Shown here: piece by piece, positions 1-11,951 of the stretch
Numbering within the stretch: the first letter of the stretch is position 1
How the letters are laid out: each line of letters starts with the position of its first letter
Assembly: GCF_030814475.1 (NCBI RefSeq)
Contig: NZ_JAUSVF010000001.1
Coordinates: 62,001 to 126,000 of the forward strand
Length of the DNA stretch: 64,000 nucleotides
Direction of reading: 5' to 3'
DNA from: Pararhizobium capsulatum DSM 1112
GTDB taxonomy: Bacteria > Pseudomonadota > Alphaproteobacteria > Rhizobiales > Rhizobiaceae
The notes under the pieces: generated by a model
The model's database searches: none
What the model was told of the DNA's origin: nothing
The model's input: only the letters and a program-made list of their open reading frames with translations
Translations under genes and position numbers: made by a program

Positions 1-196
1 GATAATCTTCATAGGCCGCAAGGCTTGGAAAACTGAAAAGCGCCAGAGCTATGTTGTTTGCTCCCTCGCTTGGCAGGAAATAGCCGTGGTGCGTTCCGCC
101 CATGCGGTTCACGATCGGAATCCAGAGCCGGGCATAGTCCTCAAACTCCGCCAATTTGTGGGGATCAATCACATAGCGCAGATAACAGGTGATCAT
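1..196 (-). CDS. NIPSNAP-family protein, partial (3' end outside window)
   Basis: The frame begins with ATG at 196 and runs off the left edge, giving 65 residues that start MITCYLRYVIDPHKLAEFED. That opening, followed by a GGTHHGYFLP segment, is typical of NIPSNAP-domain proteins, small ferredoxin-like-fold proteins of uncertain role. The lpd operon ends 183 bp upstream, with a terminator between, so this gene probably has its own promoter. The family call is from recognition of the N-terminus only; the C-terminal half is not visible. Confidence 0.75.
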   Translation of the reverse strand, partial: MITCYLRYVIDPHKLAEFEDYARLWIPIVNRMGGTHHGYFLPSEGANNIALALFSFPSLAAYEDY

Positions 197-330
197 TCAG
201 GGCTGCCTTTCTTCATCGGTCACTGATTGCAAAAGCGTGTAATCCAAGCACAAGCACCCGGACAGACCGCAATCGTGCCATAGGCACGCAGGATCGTGCC
301 AAAATGCTGCTTTGTATCGGCGGCGCAAAC

Positions 331-352
331 AAAAAAGGCGACCGAAGCCGCC
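331..352 (-). terminator. Rho-independent terminator after lpd
   Basis: On the minus strand a GGCGGC stem, a TTCG tetraloop and GTCGCC (one G-U pair) are followed directly by six T. It lies just downstream of the lpd stop and should end the long mdh-suc-lpd transcript. Confidence 0.8.
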
Positions 353-379
353 CTTTCAGAAACGCAATTCTGCACCAAT

Positions 380-1786
380 TTACATATGGATCGGCTTGAA
401 GAAGGTCGCGAGCGCCGCTTCCTTGACGGCTTCCGACATGGTCGGATGTGCGTGGCAGGTGCGGCCGAGGTCTTCGGAGGAGCCGCCGAATTCCATGAGG
501 ACGGCAATCTCATGGATCATCTCGCCGGCGCCGAAGCCGACGATGTGGCCTCCGAGAACACGGTCGGTCTCCTTGTCGGCGAGGATCTTTACGAAGCCAT
601 CGGTCTGCAGCATGGCGCGGGCGCGGCCATTGGCGGTGAAGGGGAACTTACCGACCTTGTAGGCGATGCCTGCGGCCTTCAGCTCCTCTTCCGTCTTGCC
701 GACGGAGGCGACTTCCGGCTGGGTGTAGACGACCCCCGGAATGACATCGTAGTTCACGTGGCCAGCCTGACCGGCAAGGATTTCGGCAAGGGCGACGCCC
801 TCGTCTTCCGCCTTGTGGGCCAGCATCGGGCCACGTACGACGTCGCCGATCGCGTAGATGCCATCGACATTGGTCTTGAAGTGGCCGTCGATCTCGACGC
901 GACCGCGGTTGTCCAGAGCAACGCCGGCTTCTTCGAGGCCGAGGCCTGCCGTGTAGGGCTTGCGGCCGGTGGCGATGAGCACGACTTCGGCTTCCAGCGT
1001 CTGAGCTTCGCCGCCCTTGACCGGCTCATAGGTAACCTTGGCGCCGGCGCCGGACTTTTCGACGCCGGTGACCTTGGCGCCAAGCTTGAAGTCAAAGCCT
1101 TGCTTCGCCAGCATGCGCTGGAACTGCTTGGAGACTTCGCCATCCATGCCACCGAGGATCGTGTCGAGATATTCGACGACGGTGACCTTGGCGCCGAGGC
1201 GCTGCCAGACCGAGCCGAGTTCGAGGCCGATGACACCGCCGCCGACCACGATCAGGGTTTCCGGAACCTTCTTCAAGGCGATGCCGCCGGTCGACGAGAT
1301 GATGACCTGCTCGTCGATCTCGACCTGGACGCCGGGGATGCCCGCGACGTCGGAGCCGGTGGCAATGACGATGTTCCTGGTTTCCAGCACCTGCTCGGAG
1401 CCGTCTTCGGCCTTCACGGCAACCTTGCCGGCCGACAGGACACGGCCAGTACCCAGGATGCCGTCGATCTTGTTCTTCTTGAACAGGAAGGCAACGCCAT
1501 CGGTGTTGGACTTCACCGTTGCATCCTTGTGGGCCATCATCTTGTCGAGGTTCAGCTTCGGCGTTGTGACTTCGACGCCGAGGACGTCGATGCCATGGGA
1601 AGTGTGGGCAAACACTTCCGACGCGTGCAGCAGTGCCTTGGAGGGAATGCAGCCGATGTTGAGGCAGGTGCCGCCATAGGTGGCGCGCTTTTCGACGACG
1701 GCGACCTTCAGGCCGAGCTGGGCTGCCTTGACGGCGCAAACGTAACCACCGGGGCCGGAACCGATTACAACGAGATCATAAGCCAT
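380..1786 (-). CDS. lpdA: Dihydrolipoyl dehydrogenase (E3)
   Basis: FAD-dependent E3 of 468 residues that reoxidises the lipoyl arm of 2-oxo acid dehydrogenase complexes, passing electrons to NAD. Seen: the FAD-binding GSGPGG at residues 9-14, the redox disulfide in GGTCLNIGCIPSK (Cys41 and Cys46), a second nucleotide site GGGVIG near residue 185, and the C-terminal HAHPTMSE active-site His/Glu. The ATG at 1786 (MAYDLVV) is preferred over the one at 1792 because AAGGA is better spaced and the family usually starts MAYDLVV. It is the last gene of the mdh-suc run, separated from sucB by four passenger genes, and most likely serves the SucAB complex. Confidence 0.96.
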   Translation of the reverse strand: MAYDLVVIGSGPGGYVCAVKAAQLGLKVAVVEKRATYGGTCLNIGCIPSKALLHASEVFAHTSHGIDVLGVEVTTPKLNLDKMMAHKDATVKSNTDGVAFLFKKNKIDGILGTGRVLSAGKVAVKAEDGSEQVLETRNIVIATGSDVAGIPGVQVEIDEQVIISSTGGIALKKVPETLIVVGGGVIGLELGSVWQRLGAKVTVVEYLDTILGGMDGEVSKQFQRMLAKQGFDFKLGAKVTGVEKSGAGAKVTYEPVKGGEAQTLEAEVVLIATGRKPYTAGLGLEEAGVALDNRGRVEIDGHFKTNVDGIYAIGDVVRGPMLAHKAEDEGVALAEILAGQAGHVNYDVIPGVVYTQPEVASVGKTEEELKAAGIAYKVGKFPFTANGRARAMLQTDGFVKILADKETDRVLGGHIVGFGAGEMIHEIAVLMEFGGSSEDLGRTCHAHPTMSEAVKEAALATFFKPIHM

Positions 1787-1819
1787 GGGCATGTCCTTCC
1801 TTGGGGCGGCTTAGCTTGC

Positions 1820-2572
1820 CTAGCGGCCGCCGCTGACGTTGAGAATGGCACCCGTTACATAGGATGCCGAAGGCGAAAGTAGGTAGAGAACGGCGTCGGC
1901 GACTTCCTGTGCTTCGCCGGGCCGCTGCATCGGAATGCTGGGCGCCATGTCGCGGGCTCGGGTTGGAAGGCCGCCGGAGGCGTGGATTTCGGTATCGATG
2001 ACCCCGGGGCGCACGGCATTGACGCGGATACCTTCGATGGCCACTTCGCGTGCGAGACCGATGGTGAAGGTATCGATGGCGCCCTTGGCGGCGGCATAGT
2101 CGACATACTGTCCGGCAGAACCGAGAAGCGCGGCCATGGACGAGATGTTGACGATCACGCCACCATTGCCGCCCCTGCTCTTCGACATGCGTCGCACGGC
2201 CTCTCCGGCGCAGAGGATGGAGCCGGTGACATTGACACGCAGCATGCGGTCGATGCGGGCAAAATCCATCTCGTCGATGCGCTGCGGCGAGCCAACGATG
2301 CCGGCATTGTTGACGAGACCATCTAGCCGGCCATAGGTGCTGTCGATCGTGGCAAACATCGCCTCGATATCACCGGGCTGGGCGACATCGCCGACAACCG
2401 CGATCGCCTCGCCGCCGGCATTGACGATATCCGCCACGACCGCTTCGGCTGCAGCAGCGTTTGTCGCGTAATTGACGACCACCAGCCAGCCGGCGCGAGC
2501 CGCGGAGCGGCAGATGGCGGCGCCGATGCCGCGGCTGCCGCCGGTGACCAGAACAACAGGCTTTTCCGTCAT
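1820..2572 (-). CDS. SDR family oxidoreductase
   Basis: Classical short-chain dehydrogenase of 250 residues. The NAD(P)-binding TGGSRGIG is at residues 10-17, NNAG follows at mid-protein, and the catalytic pair is visible as a Ser in NISSM and YAAAK. The C-terminal YVTGAILNVSGGR is typical of FabG-like enzymes. The substrate cannot be read from sequence. The start at 2572 forms an ATGA overlap with the stop of the upstream exported-protein gene, which argues for translational coupling; another ATG lies 9 bp further upstream. It sits 33 bp before lpdA. Confidence 0.88.
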   Translation of the reverse strand: MTEKPVVLVTGGSRGIGAAICRSAARAGWLVVVNYATNAAAAEAVVADIVNAGGEAIAVVGDVAQPGDIEAMFATIDSTYGRLDGLVNNAGIVGSPQRIDEMDFARIDRMLRVNVTGSILCAGEAVRRMSKSRGGNGGVIVNISSMAALLGSAGQYVDYAAAKGAIDTFTIGLAREVAIEGIRVNAVRPGVIDTEIHASGGLPTRARDMAPSIPMQRPGEAQEVADAVLYLLSPSASYVTGAILNVSGGR

Positions 2573-3057
2573 GTCGCGCATCCTTTCAAGCCAAACACAT
2601 CCCAGGGCGCGACGGTGAGCTTGCCCCAGAGGGCAGAGGCCTTGATCGCGGGGCCGAGATCGGGGAGCAGTAATTGCAGAGCCGCAGCTTTCGTTTCGGC
2701 TGGCAGGAGATCAACCTTGCCGGCGGCATCAACGGAATAGATCACGCCCTGCCAGATAACGCAGGCAGCCAGATCATCGCCGGTTACATCGCCCTCCGGG
2801 CAATTGTTCATGATCATGCCATTGGCACGCTCCGGATCACCGGAAATCATGACGAAACCTTCAAGCTTCAGGTCCGCCTTGAGGGCTGCGACCTCGAAGC
2901 GATTGCTGGTCGTTGCACTCTCCGAATCGACAGGGAGGAAACGCAGCTCATAGGCACCATCTGCATCGCCGTAGACGGCTTTGCTCTGCAGGCAATCGGC
3001 CGCCTGCACCCCAAGGGGGGCAAGCGAAAACAGCACTGCCGCGGCAAGACGCTTCAT
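2569..3057 (-). CDS. Exported protein of unknown function
   Basis: 162 residues with a clear Sec signal peptide (MKRLAAAVLFSLAPLGVQA, likely cleaved after VQA) and four cysteines in the mature part, including ADC at its start and GC near the end, which suggests periplasmic disulfides. I do not recognise a family. It starts 2 bp after the LysE-type gene stops and its own stop overlaps the next gene start as ATGA, so it is embedded in the operon. Longer in-frame extensions exist but lack a signal-peptide-compatible start. Confidence 0.72.
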   Translation of the reverse strand: MKRLAAAVLFSLAPLGVQAADCLQSKAVYGDADGAYELRFLPVDSESATTSNRFEVAALKADLKLEGFVMISGDPERANGMIMNNCPEGDVTGDDLAACVIWQGVIYSVDAAGKVDLLPAETKAAALQLLLPDLGPAIKASALWGKLTVAPWDVFGLKGCAT

Positions 3058-3059
3058 CG

Positions 3060-3701
3060 TCAGGCCGCCTTTTCCGTTGCGAGCTTGAGGCCGAGCGCAA
3101 TGAAAACGAGACCGCTGGCGCGGTCGATCCACTGGCTCATGCGCGAGAAGGTCGAGCGCATCTTCGGCGTCGTCATGAACAGGCTGACGCCGACGAACCA
3201 CAGGATGAGGCAGCATGCCATGACGAGCCCATAGCCGAACTTAACCGGGATCGGCGTATGTGCCGAAACCACCGTCGAAAAGATCGACAGGAAGAAAAAC
3301 ACCGGCTTCGGGTTCAGCGCATTGGCCGCAAAGCCAAGGCCGAAGGCCTTGAGCGCCGACTGCTCCTTGTGGGCGCCTTCAGCATCCGCCGCCGGCACCG
3401 TCATGTCCGTCTTGCCAGCCCGAAGAGCCTTGATGCCGATATAGATGAGGTAGGCGACACCGCACCACTTGACGATATTGAAGAGGTAGATCGACTGGGA
3501 AATGATCAGCCCGAGACCCAGGATCGTGTACGTCACATGGAACATCAGCGATGTGCCGATGCCGAAGGACGTGATAACAGCGGAGCGACGGCCATGAACG
3601 ATCGACTGGCGCATGACCATGGCAAGATCTGCACCGGGCGAGACGATCGCGAAGGAGAAGATCGCCATCAGCGAGGCGAGTTCGAAAAGATAGGGATGCA
3701 T
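3060..3701 (-). CDS. LysE/RhtB-family amino-acid exporter
   Basis: 213-residue inner-membrane protein with about six hydrophobic segments. The N-terminal SPGADLAMVMRQS and the central NALNPKPVFFF are hallmarks of the LysE/RhtB exporters, which expel amino acids such as homoserine, threonine or lysine. The substrate is not predictable. GGAG precedes the ATG at 3701 at normal spacing. It is a passenger between sucB and lpdA. Confidence 0.88.
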   Translation of the reverse strand: MHPYLFELASLMAIFSFAIVSPGADLAMVMRQSIVHGRRSAVITSFGIGTSLMFHVTYTILGLGLIISQSIYLFNIVKWCGVAYLIYIGIKALRAGKTDMTVPAADAEGAHKEQSALKAFGLGFAANALNPKPVFFFLSIFSTVVSAHTPIPVKFGYGLVMACCLILWFVGVSLFMTTPKMRSTFSRMSQWIDRASGLVFIALGLKLATEKAA

Positions 3702-3737
3702 GCAATTACTCCGGCAGGAAGCTCAGCCCGTCTTCTA

Positions 3738-4151
3738 TCAAAAGATAAGCCGCGAAACCATGATCAGCAGGCCAATGAGAGAGCCGACCCAGACCAGCGA
3801 GCGGATATAAGGCACGCCGGCGAGATAGAGCGGAATGTAGACCAGACGGCATATGAACCACGTCCATGCGCCGATCAGACCCCAGCCGCTCGGGTCCCCC
3901 ACCGTCGCCAGGGCCAACGCCAGGCCAACGAAGGCCGGATAGGTCTCGCGGAAATTTGCCGATGCCCTGTCAGCACGCCCGGCGATCTTGCCGGACGGCT
4001 GCTGATGGTCGTCACGCGGACCGGCATTCCAGGCCGATCCGAGCTCTATCGTCGCAAGCTGGCCCTGCAGTCCGATATGGAACACCAGCAGCACGACGCT
4101 CCATCCAAGAAGCGTCAGGAACGGCGAGCCTGCCAGTGCTGCTGCGTCCAT
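3738..4151 (-). CDS. MAPEG-family membrane protein
   Basis: 137 residues with four predicted membrane helices. The middle segment containing RADRASANFRETYPAF matches the MAPEG family (microsomal glutathione transferase-like membrane proteins), where the N-Q-x-E/N-F-R-E-type loop lies near the glutathione site. The ATG at 4151 is chosen; a TTG 30 bp upstream would add ten residues. Its role in a TCA operon is unknown; it may just be co-transcribed. Confidence 0.8.
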   Translation of the reverse strand: MDAAALAGSPFLTLLGWSVVLLVFHIGLQGQLATIELGSAWNAGPRDDHQQPSGKIAGRADRASANFRETYPAFVGLALALATVGDPSGWGLIGAWTWFICRLVYIPLYLAGVPYIRSLVWVGSLIGLLIMVSRLIF

Positions 4152-4226
4152 GATCAGGTGTCCCTCAAGCGATTCCAGCAAAAGTGCGAAGCGGTTTTGC
4201 GTCCGGAATCGCGTTAAACAAAAAGC

Positions 4227-5462
4227 CTAGAGATCGAGAACCAGACGTTCCGGATCTTCCAGGCTTTCCTTCACGCGCACCAGGAAGGTCACGGCTTCCT
4301 TGCCGTCGACCATGCGGTGATCGTAGGACAGCGCGAGATACATCATCGGACGAATGACGATCTGGCCACCGACAACCACCGGACGGTCCTGGATCTTGTG
4401 CATGCCGAGGATGCCCGACTGGGGCGCATTGAGGATCGGGGAGGACATCAGCGAACCGTAGACGCCACCATTGGTGATGGTGAACGTGCCGCCCTGCATG
4501 TCGGCCATCGACAGCGTGCCATCGCGGGCAGCCTTGGCGAGACGACCCAGATCCTTCTCGATCTCGGCAACCGTCATCTGGTCGGCGTCACGGATAACGG
4601 GAACGACAAGACCCTTGTCGGTGCCGACGGCCATGCCGATGTGGCAGAAGTTCTTGTAGATGATGTCGGTGCCGTCTATCTCGGCGTTGACGGCCGGCAG
4701 TTCCTTCAGCGCGTGCGTCACGGCCTTGGTGAAGAAGCCCATGAAGCCGAGCTTTACGCCATGCTTCTTCTCGAAGATGTCCTTGTACTTTGTGCGCAGC
4801 GCCATGACGGCCGACATGTCCACCTCGTTGTAGGTGGTCAGCATGGCCGCCGTGTTCTGCGCATCCTTGAGGCGGCGCGCAATCGTCTGGCGAAGACGGG
4901 TCATCTTGACCCGCTCTTCACGCGGCGCGTCTTCAGCCGGCGACGGCGCACGGGCGACGACCTTGGCCGGCTCGGAAGCGGCAGGCGTCGAAATGCCCTT
5001 GGCAACAGCAGCAATGACATCGCCCTTCAGCACCTGGCCACGCTTGCCGGAGCCATCGACGTCGGAAGCGGAGAGGTTGTTTTCAGCGAGCAGCTTTGCG
5101 GCAGCAGGAGCAGCCGGCATTGCGGAAGCGACCTGCGGAGTGGCCGGAGCAACAGCCGGTGCAGAGGCGGCAGGCGCGGCGACCTTCTTTTCGGCAGCCG
5201 GCGCCGGAGCGGCAACGCCTGCTCCGCTTGCGGAGATCTGGCCAAGCAGCGCGCCGAGGCCCACCGTTTCGCCGGCAGCGGCGACGATTTCGGCGAGAAC
5301 ACCGGCGGCAGGCGCCGGAACTTCGATCGTCACCTTGTCGGTTTCGAGTTCCAGGATCGGCTCATCGGCCTTGACCGTATCGCCGACCTTCTTGAACCAG
5401 GTACCGACGGTGGCTTCGCTGACGGATTCGCCCAGGGTGGGCACGCGGATTTCTGTAGCCAT
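4227..5462 (-). CDS. sucB: 2-oxoglutarate dehydrogenase E2, dihydrolipoyl succinyltransferase
   Basis: 411 residues. An N-terminal lipoyl domain (about 1-77) carries [17 protein letters not shown] with the lipoylated Lys43. An Ala/Pro-rich swinging linker, a peripheral-subunit-binding domain ([20 protein letters not shown]) and the catalytic domain follow, with the active-site [10 protein letters not shown] near the C-terminus. It transfers the succinyl group to CoA. It lies 58 bp after sucA in the same direction. SucB rather than the PDH E2 is indicated by the sucA neighbour and the [14 protein letters not shown] start. Confidence 0.97.
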   Translation of the reverse strand: MATEIRVPTLGESVSEATVGTWFKKVGDTVKADEPILELETDKVTIEVPAPAAGVLAEIVAAAGETVGLGALLGQISASGAGVAAPAPAAEKKVAAPAASAPAVAPATPQVASAMPAAPAAAKLLAENNLSASDVDGSGKRGQVLKGDVIAAVAKGISTPAASEPAKVVARAPSPAEDAPREERVKMTRLRQTIARRLKDAQNTAAMLTTYNEVDMSAVMALRTKYKDIFEKKHGVKLGFMGFFTKAVTHALKELPAVNAEIDGTDIIYKNFCHIGMAVGTDKGLVVPVIRDADQMTVAEIEKDLGRLAKAARDGTLSMADMQGGTFTITNGGVYGSLMSSPILNAPQSGILGMHKIQDRPVVVGGQIVIRPMMYLALSYDHRMVDGKEAVTFLVRVKESLEDPERLVLDL

Positions 5463-5520
5463 GATTTTAAAGTCCGTTCTTCGGGTATCGGTTTCAACTA
5501 CGGGGAGAGCGGGAGGCTTT

Positions 5521-8517
5521 TCAGCCTCCCAGCGCGTCTTCCAGGAATGCCGCGAGCTGCGCGAGGTGCTTCGACATCAGGCCGGTAGCGGGCGATGCCG
5601 CGGCCGGACGGCCGGTGTAGCGCACGCGCTGGTACTTGGCGTCGATATGGGCAAGCACCCATTCCAGATAGGGATCGATGAACGACCACGCACCCATGTT
5701 CTTCGGCTCTTCCTGGCACCAGACCATCTCCGCATTGCGGAAGCGCGAGAGCTCGTTGATGAGTGCCTTGGCCGGGAACGGATAGAGCTGTTCGACACGC
5801 AGCAGGTAGACGTCATCGACGCCGCGCTTTTCACGCTCTTCCAAAAGGTCGTAATAGACCTTGCCGGTGCAGAGCACGACGCGGCGGATTTTGGCATCCT
5901 TCTGCAGCTTGATCGGGCCATCCTTGATGACTTCGGCATCATCCCACAGCAGGCGGTGGAACGAGCTTTCGCCGGCCATTTCCGAAAGGCTCGATACGGC
6001 GCGCTTGTGGCGCAGCAGCGACTTTGGCGTCATCATGATCAGCGGCTTGCGGAAGTCCCGCTTCATCTGGCGGCGAAGGACATGAAAATAGTTCGCCGGC
6101 GTCGTGACGTTGGCAACCTGCATGTTGTCTTCGGCACACATCTGCAGCCAGCGCTCGAGGCGGGCGGAAGAGTGCTCCGGCCCCTGACCTTCGTAGCCAT
6201 GCGGCAGGAGGCAGACGAGGCCGGACATACGAAGCCACTTGCGTTCACCAGACGAGATGAACTGGTCGAACACGACCTGCGCACCGTTGGCGAAGTCGCC
6301 GAACTGGGCTTCCCAGAGGGTCAGCGCATTCGGGCGGGCCAGCGAATAGCCGTATTCGAAACCAAGTACAGCCTCTTCGGACAGCATCGAATTGATGACT
6401 TCGTAACGCCCCTGCGTCGGTGAAATATTGGCAAGCGGAATGTAGCGATCTTCGGTCTCCTGATCATAGAGAACCGAATGGCGCTGCGAGAAGGTGCCGC
6501 GTTCGCAATCCTGACCGGAAAGCCGGATCTTCGTACCTTCGGCGCAGAGCGTGCCAAAGGCCAAAGCCTCCGCCATCGCCCAGTCGACACCCTCGCCAGA
6601 GGTCACCATGCCGGCACGGTTATCCATGAAGCGCTGGATGGTCTTGTGGACGCGGAAGCCTTCGGGAACTTCCGACAGCTTGCGGCCGATTTCCTTCAGG
6701 CTCTTCATCGGCACCGAGGTCTTGCCGCGGCGCTGTTCGTCCTGATTGTCGGCGGCACGCAGGCCTGACCAGGCACCGTCCAGCCAGTCGGCCTTGTTGG
6801 GCTTGTAGGACTGGCCGGCCTCGAATTCCTGCTCCAGGTGGGCGCGCCAATCGGCCTTCATCTTTTCAAGGTCGCCGTCGGTGATCAGTCCTTCGGCAAT
6901 CAGGCGCTCTCCGTAGACCTGCACGACCGGCTTGTGAGCGCGGATGACCTTGTACATCTTCGGCTGCGTGAATGACGGCTCATCGCCTTCGTTGTGGCCG
7001 AAGCGGCGGTAGCAGAACATATCGATCACGACCGGCTTGTGGAACTTCATCCGGAATTCGGTCGCGATCTTGGCAGCGTAGACAACCGCTTCCGGGTCAT
7101 CGCCATTGACGTGGAAGATCGGCGCTTCGATCATCTTGGCGACATCGGACGGATAGGGCGACGACCGTGAGAAGGCCGGATTGGTGGTGAAACCGATCTG
7201 GTTGTTGATGATGAAGTGCACGGTGCCGCCAACACGATGGCCGCGCAGACCGGACAAGCCGAGAATTTCCGCGGTAACACCCTGGCCGGCAAACGCCGCA
7301 TCACCGTGCAACAGCAGCGGCATGACCTTGGAGCGTTCCTTCAAAGGGATAACATCGCCTTCGAAGACAGTCGCCATCTGGTCCTGCTTGGCACGGGCCT
7401 TGCCCATGACGACGGGGTTGACGATTTCGAGATGCGACGGATTTGCCGTTAGCGACAGGTGAACCTTGTTACCATCGAATTCGCGGTCGGAAGACGCACC
7501 GAGATGGTACTTCACATCGCCCGAACCTTCGACATCATCAGGCGCATAGGAGCCGCCCTTGAACTCGTGGAACACGGCGCGATGCGGCTTGCCCATGACG
7601 TTGGTCAGAACGTTCAGACGGCCGCGATGGGCCATGCCGAGGATGACCTCCTTTAGGCCTTCCTGACCACCGCGCTTGATGATCTGCTCCAGCGCCGGGA
7701 TCAGCGATTCGCCACCATCGAGACCGAAGCGCTTGGTGCCCTTGTACTTGACGTCGATGAACTGCTCGAAGCCTTCGGCCTCAATGAGCTTCGACAGGAT
7801 GGCCTTCTTGCCTTCAGGTGTGAAGGCGACGCCCTTGTCCGGACCCTCGATGCGCTCCTGTATCCAGCCTTTGATTTCTGGATCGGAGATATGCATGAAC
7901 TCCACGCCGAGCGTGGAACAATAGGTGCGCTCGAGGAGATCGACGATCTCGCGCAGGGTCGCGTATTCGAGACCGAGCACATTATCCAGGAAAATCGGGC
8001 GATCCATGTCTTCCGGACCGAAGCCGTAGTTGGACGGGGAAAGCTCGTGATAATCGTCCACCGGAGCGGCAATGGCAAGCGGGTCGAGCTTGGCATGAAG
8101 GTGGCCGCGGGCGCGATAAGCGCGGATCAGCATGATGGCGCGGACGCTGTCGCGGGTCGCCTGGTGGACGTCGGCGGAAGCAACGGCAACGCCGGTTACG
8201 GCAGCCTGCTCCTCGGCCTTGGCCTTCACCTTCTTTTCGATGACCTTCTCGACCGTGCCCCAATCGCCGTCGAGCGCGGAAACCAGTTCGCTGCGCTCGG
8301 TGACGGGCCAGTTCGGCTTCTTCCAGGAGGCGCCCTTGGCGGCCTTCACGACATCGCCCGGCTCGTCCTGCAGCGCCTTGAAGAAGGACTGCCACTCACC
8401 GGAAACCGACGACGAGTCGCTTTCATAGCGCGCATAAAGCTGTTCGATATAGCTGGCGTTCGCTCCGTCGAGGAACGATGTCAGCAGGAATTGTTCGTTG
8501 GCTTCTTGCCTTGCCAT
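5521..8517 (-). CDS. sucA: 2-oxoglutarate dehydrogenase E1 (thiamine diphosphate-dependent)
   Basis: 998 residues, normal for rhizobial OdhA/SucA. Recognisable blocks include [44 protein letters not shown], the diphosphate-binding GDDPEAVV and the C-terminal transketolase region ending near EDALGG. It decarboxylates 2-oxoglutarate and loads the lipoyl arm of SucB. The frame extends 25 codons upstream, but ATG at 8517 ([10 protein letters not shown]) is the usual start in this family. The 153-bp spacer to sucD is the longest within the core operon and contains GC-rich inverted segments but no clear terminator. Confidence 0.97.
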   Translation of the reverse strand: MARQEANEQFLLTSFLDGANASYIEQLYARYESDSSSVSGEWQSFFKALQDEPGDVVKAAKGASWKKPNWPVTERSELVSALDGDWGTVEKVIEKKVKAKAEEQAAVTGVAVASADVHQATRDSVRAIMLIRAYRARGHLHAKLDPLAIAAPVDDYHELSPSNYGFGPEDMDRPIFLDNVLGLEYATLREIVDLLERTYCSTLGVEFMHISDPEIKGWIQERIEGPDKGVAFTPEGKKAILSKLIEAEGFEQFIDVKYKGTKRFGLDGGESLIPALEQIIKRGGQEGLKEVILGMAHRGRLNVLTNVMGKPHRAVFHEFKGGSYAPDDVEGSGDVKYHLGASSDREFDGNKVHLSLTANPSHLEIVNPVVMGKARAKQDQMATVFEGDVIPLKERSKVMPLLLHGDAAFAGQGVTAEILGLSGLRGHRVGGTVHFIINNQIGFTTNPAFSRSSPYPSDVAKMIEAPIFHVNGDDPEAVVYAAKIATEFRMKFHKPVVIDMFCYRRFGHNEGDEPSFTQPKMYKVIRAHKPVVQVYGERLIAEGLITDGDLEKMKADWRAHLEQEFEAGQSYKPNKADWLDGAWSGLRAADNQDEQRRGKTSVPMKSLKEIGRKLSEVPEGFRVHKTIQRFMDNRAGMVTSGEGVDWAMAEALAFGTLCAEGTKIRLSGQDCERGTFSQRHSVLYDQETEDRYIPLANISPTQGRYEVINSMLSEEAVLGFEYGYSLARPNALTLWEAQFGDFANGAQVVFDQFISSGERKWLRMSGLVCLLPHGYEGQGPEHSSARLERWLQMCAEDNMQVANVTTPANYFHVLRRQMKRDFRKPLIMMTPKSLLRHKRAVSSLSEMAGESSFHRLLWDDAEVIKDGPIKLQKDAKIRRVVLCTGKVYYDLLEEREKRGVDDVYLLRVEQLYPFPAKALINELSRFRNAEMVWCQEEPKNMGAWSFIDPYLEWVLAHIDAKYQRVRYTGRPAAASPATGLMSKHLAQLAAFLEDALGG

Positions 8518-8670
8518 TGTGTACCGCGGACCTGTCCGTCCGCCTCCTGACTGGTTGGTACCGTCCGGTCCGTCCGGGCGGTTTTGCGCCACAAAAGCGC
8601 GAGCATCCGATGCTTAGATGGTGCGAATGAGGCGAAACGACAGTCTCGCCCCATTCGATTTCGTGGTGTC

Positions 8671-9573
8671 TCAGCCCTTGAGGACTTCGACAAGGGTGGT
8701 GCCGAGGCGCGCCGGGGACGGCGACACCTTGATGCCGGCCGCTTCCATGGCCGCGATCTTGGATTCTGCATCGCCCTTGCCGCCGGAAACGACAGCGCCG
8801 GCGTGGCCCATGGTGCGGCCCTTCGGAGCCGTACGGCCCGCGATAAAGCCAGCCATCGGCTTCTTGCGGCCCTTTTTGGCCTCGTCGATCAGGAACTGGG
8901 CTGCATCTTCTTCAGCCGAGCCGCCGATTTCGCCGATCATGATGATTGACTTGGTTTCGTCGTCGGCGAGGAACAACTCGAGCACGTCGATGAACTCGGT
9001 GCCCTTGACCGGGTCGCCGCCGATGCCGACAGCCGTGGTCTGGCCAAGGCCTTCGTTCGAGGTCTGGAACACGGCTTCATAGGTGAGCGTGCCGGAGCGT
9101 GAAACGATGCCGACCGAGCCCTTGCGGAAAATCGAGCCCGGCATGATGCCGATCTTGCACTCTTCCGGCGTCAGGACGCCCGGGCAGTTCGGGCCGAGAA
9201 GGCGCGACTTGGAGCGATCAAGGCGAGCCTTGACGCGAACCATATCCATGACCGGGATGCCTTCGGTGATGCAGGTAATGAACGGGATCTCGGCTTCGAT
9301 CGCCTCGATGATCGCATCCGCAGCACCGGCCGGCGGAACATAGATCACGGACGCATCGGCGCCGGTCTTTTCCTTGGCTTCGGCAACGCTTGCGAAGATC
9401 GGCAGGGTTTCGCCCTTCGAGCCGGTCCAGGTTTCGCCACCCTTCTTCGGGTGGATGCCGCCGACCATCTGCGTGCCGTAATAGGCAAGCGCCTGCTCGG
9501 TGTGGAAAGTACCGGTCTTGCCGGTCAGGCCCTGAACCAGGACCTTGGTGTTCTTGTTGACGAGAATCGACAT
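8671..9573 (-). CDS. sucD: Succinyl-CoA synthetase alpha subunit
   Basis: 300 residues. The CoA-binding Rossmann segment [12 protein letters not shown] is at the N-terminus, and the phosphohistidine loop is visible as [12 protein letters not shown] near residue 240. With SucC it converts succinyl-CoA and NDP to succinate, CoA and NTP. ATG 9573 is preceded by GAAGGACC at good spacing; a start five codons upstream is unlikely. It begins 15 bp after sucC ends. Confidence 0.97.
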   Translation of the reverse strand: MSILVNKNTKVLVQGLTGKTGTFHTEQALAYYGTQMVGGIHPKKGGETWTGSKGETLPIFASVAEAKEKTGADASVIYVPPAGAADAIIEAIEAEIPFITCITEGIPVMDMVRVKARLDRSKSRLLGPNCPGVLTPEECKIGIMPGSIFRKGSVGIVSRSGTLTYEAVFQTSNEGLGQTTAVGIGGDPVKGTEFIDVLELFLADDETKSIIMIGEIGGSAEEDAAQFLIDEAKKGRKKPMAGFIAGRTAPKGRTMGHAGAVVSGGKGDAESKIAAMEAAGIKVSPSPARLGTTLVEVLKG

Positions 9574-9588
9574 GAGTAGGTCCTTCAA

Positions 9589-10782
9589 TTAACCGTTGAT
9601 CGCAGCGACGATCTTCTTGGCAGCGTCGTCCAGATCGTCAGCGGCGGTGATTGCCAGACCCGACTCGTTCAGGATTTTCTTGCCAAGCTCGACATTGGTG
9701 CCTTCGAGGCGAACAACGAGCGGAACCTTCAGGCCGACTTCCTGCACGGCTGCGACGACACCTTCCGCGATGACATCGCATTTCATGATACCGCCGAAGA
9801 TGTTGACGAGAATGCCCTCGACCTTCGGATCGGCCGTGATGATCTTGAAGGCTGCAGCAACCTTCTCCTTGCCGGCGCCGCCGCCGACGTCGCAGAAGTT
9901 TGCCGGCTCCTTGCCGTAAAGCTTGATGATGTCCATGGTCGCCATGGCAAGGCCAGCGCCATTGACCATGCAGCCGATGTTGCCGTCGAGCGCCACGTAA
10001 GCGAGATCCCACTTGGAGGCCTCGATTTCCTTGGCGTCTTCCTCGGTCTCGTCGCGCAGCGCCTTGACGTCGTCATGACGGAAGATCGCATTGCCGTCGA
10101 ACGACATCTTGGCGTCGAGAACGCGCAGATGGCCATTCTTCATGACGATCAGCGGGTTGACCTCAAGCAGGGCCATGTCCTTGTCGTTGAAGGCCTTGTA
10201 GAGCAGCGGGAAGAGCGACTTCGCGTCTTGGGCAGCAGCACCGGCAAGCTCAAGCGCCTTGGAGATCGCGGCGATATCCGCATCCGTCACGCCGGCTTCC
10301 GGATCGATGGCGATGGTGTGGATCTTCTCGGGCGTGTCGTGGGCGACGGCCTCGATGTCCATGCCGCCTTCCGTCGAGACGACGAAGGCAACGCGACCGA
10401 CGGAACGATCGACCAGCAGCGAGCAATAAAGCTCGCGGTCGATATCGGCACCGTCTTCGATGTAGAGGCGGTTGACCTGCTTTCCGGCTTCGCCGGTCTG
10501 CGCGGTCACCAGCGTGTTGCCGAGCATGTCCTTGGCATGGGCCTTGGCTTCCTCGATCGAGAAGGCCAGGCGAACGCCGCCCTTGGCATCCGGGCCGAGT
10601 TCCTTGAACTTGCCCTTGCCGCGGCCGCCCGCATGGATCTGGCTCTTGACGACGTAGAGCGGGCCTGGAAGCGACTTTGCCGCAGCTTCTGCCTCATCGG
10701 CGGAGAAGATGGCGACACCTTCAGCAACCGGCGCACCAAAGGTCTTCAACAGAGCCTTGGCCTGATATTCATGAATGTTCAT
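9589..10782 (-). CDS. sucC: Succinyl-CoA synthetase beta subunit
   Basis: 397 residues, full length for SucC. An ATP-grasp domain is indicated by [14 protein letters not shown] near residue 50, followed by the C-terminal ligase/CoA domain with [15 protein letters not shown]. It starts [13 protein letters not shown], as SucC proteins usually do, with GGAAAG upstream. It is the second gene of the operon, 46 bp after mdh. Confidence 0.97.
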   Translation of the reverse strand: MNIHEYQAKALLKTFGAPVAEGVAIFSADEAEAAAKSLPGPLYVVKSQIHAGGRGKGKFKELGPDAKGGVRLAFSIEEAKAHAKDMLGNTLVTAQTGEAGKQVNRLYIEDGADIDRELYCSLLVDRSVGRVAFVVSTEGGMDIEAVAHDTPEKIHTIAIDPEAGVTDADIAAISKALELAGAAAQDAKSLFPLLYKAFNDKDMALLEVNPLIVMKNGHLRVLDAKMSFDGNAIFRHDDVKALRDETEEDAKEIEASKWDLAYVALDGNIGCMVNGAGLAMATMDIIKLYGKEPANFCDVGGGAGKEKVAAAFKIITADPKVEGILVNIFGGIMKCDVIAEGVVAAVQEVGLKVPLVVRLEGTNVELGKKILNESGLAITAADDLDDAAKKIVAAING

Positions 10783-10828
10783 GGGAAACTTTCCTGTTTA
10801 GGCTGAACGGCGACTATTTGAGGCGCAA

Positions 10829-11845
<1,017 letters not shown>

Positions 11846-11951
11846 TCAAGACGTGCGAGCGCCAAACCTTACGCGGCAAGGACTTAAGACGCAAATTCTA
11901 AAATATCAACTAATACTTTCGAGGGGAACGATTTCAATCGGTTAGATCATA

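Noticed and set aside
296..1882. 528-codon frame on the plus strand over lpdA
   Set aside because: Antisense shadow of a GC-rich gene; no recognisable domain, while lpdA on the minus strand has every expected motif.
2913..5588. Long plus-strand frames over the LysE, MAPEG and sucB genes
   Set aside because: Antisense to well-supported genes, no domains, low-complexity composition.
11924..11942. Second EcfG-like promoter (GGAAC followed by GTT) near mdh
   Set aside because: Spacer is only about 11 bp, outside the 16-17 bp rule, and it points away from mdh.
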